From Hydrogenophaga borbori (GTDB lineage Bacteria; Pseudomonadota; Gammaproteobacteria; Burkholderiales; Burkholderiaceae_C), in the NCBI RefSeq assembly GCF_003417535.1, contig NZ_QVLS01000013.1, forward strand, positions 123,581 through 187,580: a DNA stretch of 64,000 nucleotides, given 5' to 3'. A model generated the notes under the pieces. It was not told the origin of the DNA, did not search any database, and saw only the letters and a list, made by a program, of their open reading frames with translations. Position 1 is the first letter of the stretch; each line of letters starts with the position of its first letter. Positions 40,423 through 46,451 of the stretch are shown here, in pieces. Made by a program: the position numbers and the translations under genes.

Positions 40423-40914
40423 ATGGGTTCGTCACGAGGCAACACTTTTTGGGTGTCTGCCTCTGCCACTCCATCCGCCGATCCGTTCGACCTCTTGGTC
40501 GCCAACATCCAAGCGCTGCGGGCGAAGGGCGGTTGGAGCACCCGAGCCTTGGCGCAGCAGGCGCATGTCAGCAGAAGCTCGGTCGTGGACCTGGAAGCCG
40601 GCCACGCCAAGCTCTCATTGCGCATCGTTGACAAGCTGGCCCGCGCCTTGGACGTCAAGACCGGATCGCTGCTGGGCAAGCGACCCCTTGCCCGAGACGA
40701 AGCCGACGGCTTGATCGAGGAGGTTCTGGCTCAGAACCTGATCGCGGCGAGGAAGCGGCTGATGCTCACGCAGGATGCACTCAGCCAGCAATCGGGCGTC
40801 AGCAGGGCCCTTATCGCGGACATCGAACGCCAAGCGCGCAATCCCTCGCTGCAAACGCTAGCGAAGCTTGCGGCTTCGCTCGAACTGTCACTCGAAGCGC
40901 TGCTGAGTAAGTAG
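40423..40914 (+). CDS. XRE-family regulator with two helix-turn-helix domains
   Basis: 163 residues from the ATG at 40423; a TTG at 40402 is an alternative. Two Cro/C1-type HTH domains lie in tandem: residues about 25-80 (ALRAKGGWSTRALAQQAHVS; VVDLEAGHAKLSLRIVDKLA) and about 100-160 (LIAARKRLMLTQDALSQQSG; LIADIERQARNPSLQTLAKL). Such double-HTH proteins occur in toxin-antitoxin and stress loci. A TATAAC hexamer at 40410-40415 could be a -10 element. It sits at the far end of the integron cassette array, read towards it, but has no attC of its own and faces the opposite way to the cassette genes, so it probably belongs to the flank. Confidence 0.85.
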   Translation: MGSSRGNTFWVSASATPSADPFDLLVANIQALRAKGGWSTRALAQQAHVSRSSVVDLEAGHAKLSLRIVDKLARALDVKTGSLLGKRPLARDEADGLIEEVLAQNLIAARKRLMLTQDALSQQSGVSRALIADIERQARNPSLQTLAKLAASLELSLEALLSK

Positions 40915-41048
40915 CTTGGCGGGGCTGAGCCGGATTGTGCAGATTCGCTTTGAAGGGCTGGTTTGCAGCGGTTGCGGTCGGTCAAGGTCACGAGCCAACG
41001 TGACTGGTTTCGGCCAGAAGCGGACGTCTCTCTGCCGCAGGAGCAGAC

Positions 41049-41126
41049 GTTCAACGTTTGAGTTCACCCGCCTGCGGAAGCGGGTGAAGCCCGCTGTAGC
41101 AAGTCGGGTGCACCGAAGGGTTAGGC
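41049..41126 (-). other. attC site 5 (78 bp, distal end of array)
   Basis: Read on the - strand: GCCTAAC at one end, GTTGAAC at the other (both fit RYYYAAC / GTTRRRY), enclosing an inverted repeat TTCACCCGC / GCGGGTGAA. The two outer boxes are not complementary to each other, and the inner boxes differ from the other four sites, so this site has another origin or is decaying. Nothing recognisable follows it up to the regulator stop at 40914. Confidence 0.75.
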
Positions 41127-41133
41127 GGCACGC

Positions 41134-41514
41134 TCACTTGAACGCCACAACCGCTTGCCACGAGCCGACTGCAAATGACGTGAGACTTGCGACCACCAAA
41201 GCGATAGCGACCCACAGACGCCAGTCTTTGCTCGGATCCTGGCGCTTGGCCAAGCGATTGAGACGATTCAACTGGTTCCAGTACGCGAAGACCATTGCAA
41301 GGCCGCACAGAACCAACCCAGAGAGAAAGGCGGCCATGGAACAGCGCATGTCCGGAGCAGAGGCGCCCTTACCTGCCACATTACCGAGATAAGCAAGGAT
41401 TGCCACGGCGGCGCCACCATTTGCCAACGCGCAGAACTTGAAGCCCTCAGTCGCCAAGGTGATGAGGGACTTGTATGTCTCCAGCCAATCGTTGTGGACA
41501 GGATCGCTACTCAT
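41134..41514 (-). CDS. Integron cassette gene 5: small membrane protein, unknown function
   Basis: 126 residues starting MSSDPVHNDWLETYKSLITL. The ATG lies five bases after the attC4 core, with no Shine-Dalgarno sequence. Two or three hydrophobic segments: ALANGGAAVAILAYLGNVAG (about residues 29-48), AAFLSGLVLCGLAMVFAYW (about residues 61-79) and LWVAIALVVASLTSFAVGSW (about residues 100-119), separated by a basic NQLNRLNRLAKRQDPSKDWR linker. The family is common in cassette arrays but has no known function. The TGA stop precedes attC5 by seven bases. Confidence 0.8.
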   Translation of the reverse strand: MSSDPVHNDWLETYKSLITLATEGFKFCALANGGAAVAILAYLGNVAGKGASAPDMRCSMAAFLSGLVLCGLAMVFAYWNQLNRLNRLAKRQDPSKDWRLWVAIALVVASLTSFAVGSWQAVVAFK

Positions 41515-41519
41515 GTGCC

Positions 41520-41633
41520 GCCTAACGTCAGAGTTGACCGGCACTCGGCGGCATTGCGCCGCGAGGCGTACGCTCACCAGCACGCTTCACGGCGCAATGC
41601 CGCTGCGTGTCCGCGTCGAACGACCTGTCAGGC
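41520..41633 (-). other. attC site 4 (114 bp)
   Basis: Read on the - strand: GCCTGAC (one change from RYYYAAC), spacer TCGTTCGACG-like, a long near-perfect palindrome (CGGCATTGCGCCG with CGGCGCAATGCCG), then GGTCAACTCTGAC and the core GTTAGGC. The TGA stop of cassette 4 lies in the altered R-box: the mutation changed TAA to TGA and kept termination. Confidence 0.85.
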
Positions 41634-42122
41634 CTCATCGTCGTCGCCCCTCCGAAGTGCTGCCTCAATGAGCTGTAAGTCGCGCTCTGAGAATTCAGCA
41701 AAAGATCCATTTCGCAGTGAAAACCGCCCCGCTTCCAGATCATTCCCGTAGCGTCTCCAGAGCTCCGCGTGCAGGTCGCTCAGGGGAGATGATGAATCTG
41801 CTGGCACAAGATCTTGCTGCACATAGAACCGCTCACTCCGCCCATCACCGCTCCGCATGGCGCGACAGTAGCCCGGGATCGCAGACATAGGAGCGAGTGT
41901 CAGGTCCCTGACCGTTCCGCACATGAAGAGCCGAACTAGGGTCCCGTCGGGAACTTCGTCGGCGAGCGAAGCCAGGAGCGACTGGAGCTTCTCGGACGCT
42001 TTACCACCGCGCAGCGGGCCGTCGGGGATGCGATCAAGCGCTCCATACACAAACGGAACGGTGAGCCCAAACCGACCGGCGTCTTGCCATTCGGAGAGAA
42101 GCCTGAACCAGGCTGGTGTCAT
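41628..42122 (-). CDS. Integron cassette gene 4: unknown soluble protein
   Basis: 164 residues, MTPAWFRLLSEWQDAGRFGL to the acidic end RRGDDDEA. No signal peptide or membrane helix and no family recognised with confidence. The sequence is rich in Leu and Arg with several conserved-looking aromatic positions (CRAMRSGDGRSERFYVQQDL). It has a proper ribosome-binding site (GGAGACGTGAC before ATG), unlike the other cassettes, so it may be translated independently. It is bounded by attC3 and attC4. Confidence 0.78.
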   Translation of the reverse strand: MTPAWFRLLSEWQDAGRFGLTVPFVYGALDRIPDGPLRGGKASEKLQSLLASLADEVPDGTLVRLFMCGTVRDLTLAPMSAIPGYCRAMRSGDGRSERFYVQQDLVPADSSSPLSDLHAELWRRYGNDLEAGRFSLRNGSFAEFSERDLQLIEAALRRGDDDEA

Positions 42123-42138
42123 GTCACGTCTCCGTGAG

Positions 42139-42252
42139 GCCTAACGCAAAGGAGACCGGCACGTTGCGGCAAGGGGCCGCACAGTGCCGCTCAAGATCTT
42201 GCACCGTGCGGCCCCTTGCCGCAACGTGTCCGAGTCGACCGACCTGTTAGAC
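42139..42252 (-). other. attC site 3 (114 bp)
   Basis: Read on the - strand: GTCTAAC, GGTCGGTCGACTCGG, a long near-perfect palindrome (CACGTTGCGGCAAGGGGCCG with its reverse complement), then GCCGGTCTCCTTTGC and the core GTTAGGC. The bases near both ends match those of attC1 and attC4, so these sites form one family. Confidence 0.9.
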
Positions 42253-42702
42253 CGCATGCGCCTCGTGCTCCCTTGCATCTCGTTCCAGCGGTGCCGCTTC
42301 ATACCCAAATTCGGCGATCTGGGCGAGATAGACGGGCATGAATCCGCTAATGCTTCCAAAGGTCTCGTATTGGTGTACGTGCCTGAGTTCATGCGAAACC
42401 AGACGGTCGTTCGCGTGCCCCTGGACGATGAAGATGCCATAGCCAAGTGTGAGGCCGACCATATCTGGACCCAGTAGGCCTGCGGCTAGGGCGACCTGCT
42501 GTAGCAAAGGATCGTCCGGCAAAGGCAATTGCGGTACCAGTTCTACTCGAACGAGTTCTGGGCGGTACACACCGACCCCACGCGCCAAGGCAATTCCGTG
42601 GGGCGTCAAAGACACACCACATCGAAGAATTCGCTCGGATTGAACCTCAGCCCAGGCAACGGCCTTTGGCACGAGTTCAGGAAGCAGGGTGTGAAGGTCC
42701 AT
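42247..42702 (-). CDS. Integron cassette gene 3: HExxH zincin-like protein
   Basis: 151 residues. The motif LVSHELRHVHQYETFGS (about residues 102-117) contains HELRH, a HExxH zinc-protease signature, and the downstream APLERDAREHEAH (about residues 137-149) could provide the third ligand. The family resembles small zincin-like domains of unknown substrate. The preceding LGYGIFIVQG strand fits an edge strand above a metalloprotease helix. The ATG is 7 bases after the degenerate attC2 core, without a Shine-Dalgarno sequence. The TAA stop lies in the attC3 R-box. Confidence 0.8.
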   Translation of the reverse strand: MDLHTLLPELVPKAVAWAEVQSERILRCGVSLTPHGIALARGVGVYRPELVRVELVPQLPLPDDPLLQQVALAAGLLGPDMVGLTLGYGIFIVQGHANDRLVSHELRHVHQYETFGSISGFMPVYLAQIAEFGYEAAPLERDAREHEAHAV

Positions 42703-42708
42703 GATGCG

Positions 42709-42765
42709 GTCTAGCGTGAAGGTGAGCGGACGCCGTAGGCGGTCCGCTCGACTGACCTGTTAGAC
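42709..42765 (-). other. attC site 2 (57 bp, minimal)
   Basis: Read on the - strand: GTCTAAC, AGGTCAGTCGAGCGGACC, a short stem (GAGCGGACCGC / GCGGTCCGCTC type), then the core GCTAGAC. This is one base away from GTTRRRY (C for the first T after G), which should impair cleavage. It is the shortest site in the array. Confidence 0.82.
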
Positions 42766-43527
42766 CGGACTCTGGCGCGATGCATTCCTAACCTCCTCCT
42801 GGATCGCTACGAGGCTGGCGCGTTCCTCCGCCGTTTTCGGATGGATTAGCGCAACCCGTCCCGGAAACCGCTTGAGCAGACCGCGATAGAACACTTGCTC
42901 CTCGTCGGCCGTGCAAGCCAGCTGTTCCTCGATGCGCGCGAGCTCTTTACGCGCGTTTTCGACCTGCTCTTGAAAGTTCGCACCAGAAAACCCTGCGATG
43001 AGGTGGTTGCCCGATACTCGGACCTGCCCGCCACGCTTCGGAATCTGTTCGGCGGCAGATCGCAACTCGAGCAGCAGGCAAGTTATCGAACTCCGCACCT
43101 TTTCGGCGGGAGTCTTTGGAAAGTGGTTGTCGATGCCGCTGTAGTTCATGGCGGCGACGAGAGCTGCTAGCTTGGGTTGAGACAAAGACAGGGGCCGCCA
43201 TTCGTGGGCGAATTCATTTCGAATCTTCCTGAGGCGCTCTAAGTCCGAAAACTGTTCCTTCGTTGTGAGCCCCAGTGAGTAAGCAGCTTTAATTCGGGAT
43301 GAGAGTGTGCCGAGCGGCGCGTTGAAACCTTCCAGCAACTGCGTAGTGGCCTCACACGGGTGCATAAAGGCCTTAAGGAGTGATCCGAGCGCATCCTCAG
43401 CGAAAGCAGAGAGCGAGAGCACCAAGCCGCGGTCATCAAGATCTCGAAGAGACTTGGTGAGAAGGTTAAAGCCGCCAAAGGCCTGATCTTCGCCCTCAAT
43501 TGGGTCGGGGCCAGATGAATCGCGCAT
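42760..43527 (-). CDS. Integron cassette gene 2: MtlR-like domain protein
   Basis: 255 residues. The N-terminal half (FNLLTKSLRDLDDRGLVLSL; ALGSLLKAFMHP; FNAPLGTLSSRIKAAYSLGL; RLRKIRNEFAHEW) resembles the mannitol-repressor (MtlR/MltR) family of helical proteins, which lack a recognisable DNA-binding motif. The C-terminal half (from about residue 170) holds a possible coiled coil (NARKELARIEEQL) and no assigned domain. Regulatory function is only suggested. The ATG is seven bases after the attC1 core and lacks a Shine-Dalgarno sequence; the TAA stop lies in the attC2 R-box. Confidence 0.8.
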   Translation of the reverse strand: MRDSSGPDPIEGEDQAFGGFNLLTKSLRDLDDRGLVLSLSAFAEDALGSLLKAFMHPCEATTQLLEGFNAPLGTLSSRIKAAYSLGLTTKEQFSDLERLRKIRNEFAHEWRPLSLSQPKLAALVAAMNYSGIDNHFPKTPAEKVRSSITCLLLELRSAAEQIPKRGGQVRVSGNHLIAGFSGANFQEQVENARKELARIEEQLACTADEEQVFYRGLLKRFPGRVALIHPKTAEERASLVAIQEEVRNASRQSPV

Positions 43528-43533
43528 CGTGAG

Positions 43534-43623
43534 GTCTAACGCAGAGTTGACCGGCGACCGGCGAAGGGACGGAGCGAAGCGGAGGACCGCCGCCGGGCGT
43601 CCGTGTCGAACGACCTGTTAGAC
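43534..43623 (-). other. attC site 1 (90 bp)
   Basis: Read on the - strand: GTCTAAC, AGGTCGTTCGACACGG, an imperfect palindrome rich in CCGGCGG / CCGCCGG arms, then GCCGGTCAACTCTGC and GTTAGAC. The outer boxes are fully complementary. It follows cassette 1, whose TAA stop is inside the first box. Confidence 0.9.
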
Positions 43624-44181
43624 GGCAGGGCGGCTCGTGATCTCATATGTAGGCTCCTTAAGGCCAAGCGGCTTGTAGAAGTGCTCCACAACCAGCTTAG
43701 GGATGCCGCGGAACGCGATTTCCAGCAAGTGCGCCGCGCCGGTGCTTCGGTCGAAAGCCGAGGTCGTGTGTGCAAGGCCTTTGTTCGCGACGAAGATCAC
43801 ATGGGCCAACGCGCTTTCGGCCTCGGCAGGCGGGCCAGCGTACATGCGCACGGCGCTCTCAACGGACAGTTTCGGCAACCCGGTGTTTTCGATGACAACA
43901 TCGTCCTTTTTCGCGTTCAGTCGAACGGCAAGAGTCGAAGGTCCCGCGCCCTTCAGACCCATGAACTCAAGCAGCGCGCGAGAGTGGACGATCCCGGCCT
44001 CAATCGCACCATTTGTAAACGCCGTCGCTTTCCCTTCGAGCACCTGACGCTCGCCAAAAAACACTTTGGTCGGTGGCGGAGTCTCCCAGGTCGACGCGTA
44101 CTTGAGTGCGACATGGGCAATTGCGATCGCATGCATGCGATATGCAACGAACTCTAGGACGAATGGCGCAGGGGAGTTCAC
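43618..44181 (-). CDS. Integron cassette gene 1 (attI-proximal): unknown protein
   Basis: 187 residues from a GTG at 44181, five bases after the attI-like core; an internal ATG at 44136 is an alternative start. No signal peptide. The mixed alpha/beta composition with VRLNAKKDDVVIENTGLPKL and LAHVIFVANKGLAHTTSAFD does not match a family I know. Being closest to attI, it is the most recently inserted or first-transcribed cassette. The TAA stop lies in the attC1 R-box. Confidence 0.75.
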   Translation of the reverse strand: MNSPAPFVLEFVAYRMHAIAIAHVALKYASTWETPPPTKVFFGERQVLEGKATAFTNGAIEAGIVHSRALLEFMGLKGAGPSTLAVRLNAKKDDVVIENTGLPKLSVESAVRMYAGPPAEAESALAHVIFVANKGLAHTTSAFDRSTGAAHLLEIAFRGIPKLVVEHFYKPLGLKEPTYEITSRPAV

Positions 44182-44185
44182 TGCC

Positions 44186-44192
44186 GTCTAAC
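44186..44192 (-). other. attI-like recombination core
   Basis: On the - strand CACAAGTTAGACGGCA contains an isolated GTTRRRY core (GTTAGAC) with no partner box forming a palindrome to its right, as expected for attI rather than attC. It separates cassette 1 from a 114-base AT-rich region that should carry the cassette promoter and the integrase promoter, and then the divergent integrase remnant. Confidence 0.75.
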
Positions 44193-44306
44193 TTGTGGTT
44201 TATCTGACCAAACACCGAGTACCCACAAGCGTGGTCGTTAAACAAAGTCGCATGGCGTCCAAAAAATGCGTTTGAAATCAAACCTGTAGCGCAGCATACT
44301 GGACGC

Positions 44307-44686
44307 ATGGACAGGTATAACAGATCCGACAAACCTGACTGGGTACCTCCCTGGTCCGTCAAGCTGCTCGATCAGGTGCGCGAACGGGTTCGCTACCTGC
44401 ACTACAGCCTACAAACCGAGAGGGCTTATGTCTACTAGGCCAAGGCGTTTGTGTTGTGGGCGGCCCGGAGCCAAGATGGGTTTCGGCACCCGCGCGAACT
44501 GGGGCAGACCGAGGTCAAAGGTTTTCTGACCATGCTCGCCACTGAAAAGCAGGTGGCTCCATCCGAACGGTGCAAGAGCTGCTAGGGCATTCGGACGTAT
44601 CCACGACCATGATCTACACGCACGTGCTGACGGTAGCTGCCGGAGGCACGGCCAGCCCGCTAGATGCGATTGCATTTGCACACTGA
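44307..44686 (+). pseudogene. intI: Integron integrase (IntI) pseudogene
   Basis: The frame from ATG 44307 reads [20 protein letters not shown] then [20 protein letters not shown], the IntI N-terminal (SAM-like) domain. At 44436-44438 a TAG replaces the conserved Trp after AYVY. The frame continues as AKAFVLWAARSQ, FRHPRELGQTEVKGFLTMLA and EKQVAPS, then at about 44563 jumps, with a frame change, to [20 protein letters not shown] and ends [10 protein letters not shown] with TGA 44684-44686. About 200 residues are missing, including the first catalytic Arg, the Lys, the HxxR box and the integron-specific insertion; the Tyr remains. It cannot make active enzyme. Confidence 0.92.
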
Positions 44687-44865
44687 AGGTCCGGTTTTCG
44701 GAACTTGGGAGAAGGACAGTTGTGGGTCGAAAGCAGCCGAAAGTAGAGGCCTTAGCGACTGTCACGATCCAGTCTCAAGCCGAAACCCAGGACTAGCAAG
44801 GACGCCACAGCAGCGCCACCCGATAGCGAGAGACAGCGCAACTTCCAACGCCGGCCAACCGATCT

Positions 44866-44988
44866 TCAGTGGCAGTGATACGGCCTCGAGCCGGCGTGAC
44901 AACCGTTCTTGTCGGTGCCGCCTGAATGCGCATGCGCAAACGAGATCGTCGCCAATGCCACCAAGAGCAGAACAATTCCCTTCCTCAT
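44866..44988 (-). CDS. 40-residue exported YHYH-type peptide
   Basis: ATG at 44988 is preceded by AGGAGACCGGAC, a strong ribosome-binding site. The product is a signal peptide (MRKGIVLLLVALATISFAHA) followed by only about 20 residues: HSGGTDKNGCHAGSRPYHCH. The motif HSGGT..NGCH....YHCH is that of the YHYH family of tiny exported proteins, rich in His and Cys and possibly metal-binding. Its function is unknown. It lies just beyond the integrase remnant and is not part of the cassette array. Confidence 0.75.
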   Translation of the reverse strand: MRKGIVLLLVALATISFAHAHSGGTDKNGCHAGSRPYHCH

Positions 44989-45613
44989 GTCCGGTCTCCT
45001 TTTCAGGTTCAAGTCAATCGAATGCTTCTCGTGCCACGGGTTCAGCTGAAGCAGCGGACCGAGACGCCACACACACGCAGTGTGCTATTTCCAATCTAAA
45101 GAGATCGACACGCCGGTGACATCCTCAACATGTGGAATGCATAACCGCTAGCGTGAGAAAGTTGCAGTTTCTGGAAATGAATGAATGCGGCCGCCAAGCT
45201 GACTCGGGGTTCGGGACGGCTCGAACCACCTAGTTGTCGTAGCTACGACGGTCCGCAGCGAATCAAGGGGCACATGTTCGTTGCAGCAGATCGGCCCGCA
45301 GCCCCCGGTCTGGAACTGTCCCCCCAAACCCGGCAGGGCCGCCCTCACCCAGCCATCGCGGGCGAAGGCCAAAAAAGTGGCTCCAGATGATCCAAATCAA
45401 GCCCGGCACCCAGGGTCAGGTCCACACTGATTCCCAATAGCCAATAAGGCCACCCCGCTCCAGGTGGCGCTCAGCCAGTGGGTCGAATCCATCCACCGGT
45501 GATGGCCTTCTGGGCGATGAACAGAAGACAAACGCGCCGTTCGGCCCGCATGCGCGAATGCGTTTCCAGACGGCGGGTATGTCTCGCGCCGACCCGCCTT
45601 GAAAGAACCTCCC
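44989..45613. other. Intergenic stretch without a recognisable gene
   Basis: About 620 bases between the YHYH gene and the PepSY operon. Only short open frames of no recognisable family are seen (the longest, 45148-45372 on the - strand, lacks a ribosome-binding site and familiar motifs). No attC-type structure, tRNA or transposase fragment was recognised. The right end should hold the promoter of the PepSY operon. Confidence 0.5.
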
Positions 45614-45949
45614 ATGAAACGCCACCCCGCTTTGCGCCATGGCCTGCTGGCGCTGGCGCTGTGCCTGACGGCGCTGCCCGTTCTGGCCGACGACGACTGC
45701 GACGCGCCGCTGAGTCGCTGGCAGTCGCGCGACGCCGTGCGGCAGATGGCACTCGCTCAGGGCTGGCAGATACAGCGGCTGAAGATCGATGACGGCTGCT
45801 ACGAAGTGCGGGGGACCGATGCCCAGGGCCGCAACTTCAAGGCGCGGATCGACCCGGAAACCCTGAAGGTCTTGAAGTTCAAGCAGGACAACCACCAACG
45901 AGACCGCGACCGCGACCGTGAGCGCGACCGCGATCGCCCCGCCGAATAA
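45614..45949 (+). CDS. Small exported PepSY-like protein with Arg/Asp repeat tail
   Basis: 111 residues. Signal peptide LLALALCLTALPVLA with cleavage before DDDCDAP. The mature domain (SRWQSRDAVRQMALAQGWQI; CYEVRGTDAQGRNFKARIDP; ETLKVLKFKQD) is a PepSY-type domain, with two Cys that may pair. The last 17 residues, QRDRDRDRERDRDRPAE, are an Arg/Asp/Glu repeat encoded by tandem hexamers (GACCGC). It is the first gene of the four-gene flavin-transfer operon and lies 25 bases before the DUF2271 gene. PepSY proteins often accompany membrane reductases. Confidence 0.88.
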   Translation: MKRHPALRHGLLALALCLTALPVLADDDCDAPLSRWQSRDAVRQMALAQGWQIQRLKIDDGCYEVRGTDAQGRNFKARIDPETLKVLKFKQDNHQRDRDRDRERDRDRPAE

Positions 45950-45974
45950 CCACCCTCCCCACAGGAACATCACC

Positions 45975-46451
45975 ATGTCCAGACCTCTTTCAAGCCTTCT
46001 GGCCACCGCTTGCGCGTTGGCCGTTCCCGCGCTGGCCCACAGCCGCCCGCTCACGCTGACCGCCCAGCTCAAGAACTACGGCGGCGACGGCGCCTACATC
46101 GCCGCGTACCTCACCGACGCCAAGGGCGCCTATGTGAAAACACTGTGGGTTGCCGGCGGCAAGGCCAAGTACCACAAGCACCTGTCCGACTGGAGCCGCC
46201 TTTCGGCCGGTGACGCCAAGCGCCTGGACGGCGTCACCGGCGCCAGCGTGGGCGCGGGGCGCACGCTCAAGGTGACCGCCGAGCTGGCCGATGCGCTGAT
46301 CGACGCGGGCTACGAGATCCGCCTGGACGCGGCCGCAGAAGACATGCGCGACAGCCCGTCGGAAGTCCGCCTGCCGCTGTCCACCGCCAACGCCGGCAAG
46401 CCGCAGCCCGGCAAGCAGTACATCCAGTCCGTGACCTTCGAGTTCAAGTGA
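45975..46451 (+). CDS. DUF2271-type exported protein with ApbE flavinylation motif
   Basis: 158 residues with a Sec signal (LSSLLATACALAVPALAHSR). The mature part fits DUF2271 (LTLTAQLKNYGGDGAYIAAY; VKTLWVAGGKAKYHKHLSDW). Residues 85-91 read DGVTGAS, matching the D-x-x-[ST]-G-A-[ST] site at which ApbE links FMN covalently (Ser91 the expected acceptor), as known from NqrC and RnfG. An apbE gene is two genes downstream. It is therefore probably a periplasmic flavoprotein that receives or delivers electrons to the adjacent membrane reductase. It overlaps the next gene (GTGA). Confidence 0.9.
   Translation: MSRPLSSLLATACALAVPALAHSRPLTLTAQLKNYGGDGAYIAAYLTDAKGAYVKTLWVAGGKAKYHKHLSDWSRLSAGDAKRLDGVTGASVGAGRTLKVTAELADALIDAGYEIRLDAAAEDMRDSPSEVRLPLSTANAGKPQPGKQYIQSVTFEFK

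Larger units (their letters stand above)
41049..44686 (-). mobile_element. Decayed chromosomal integron: five cassettes, attI-like site, dead integrase
   Basis: Five reading frames all on the - strand alternate with five structures that have the attC layout (RYYYAAC box, imperfect palindrome, GTTRRRY box). They lead away from a lone GTTAGAC core at 44186-44192, with an integron-integrase pseudogene diverging on the + strand. This is the canonical intI / attI / cassette polarity. Base composition is visibly more A/T-rich than the flanks. Stop codons of cassettes 1-4 lie inside the attC R-box and start codons lie 5-16 bases after the preceding box, typical of cassette packing. Confidence 0.9.

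Noticed and set aside
44285..44303. Possible LexA box upstream of the integrase remnant (CTGTAGCGCAGCATACTGG)
   Set aside because: The left half fits CTGT but the right half lacks CAG at the required spacing, so it does not match the SOS box; it could be a decayed one.
45148..45372. A 74-codon frame in the gap before the PepSY operon
   Set aside because: No ribosome-binding site, no recognised family and atypical composition; not strong enough to call a gene or a transposase fragment.
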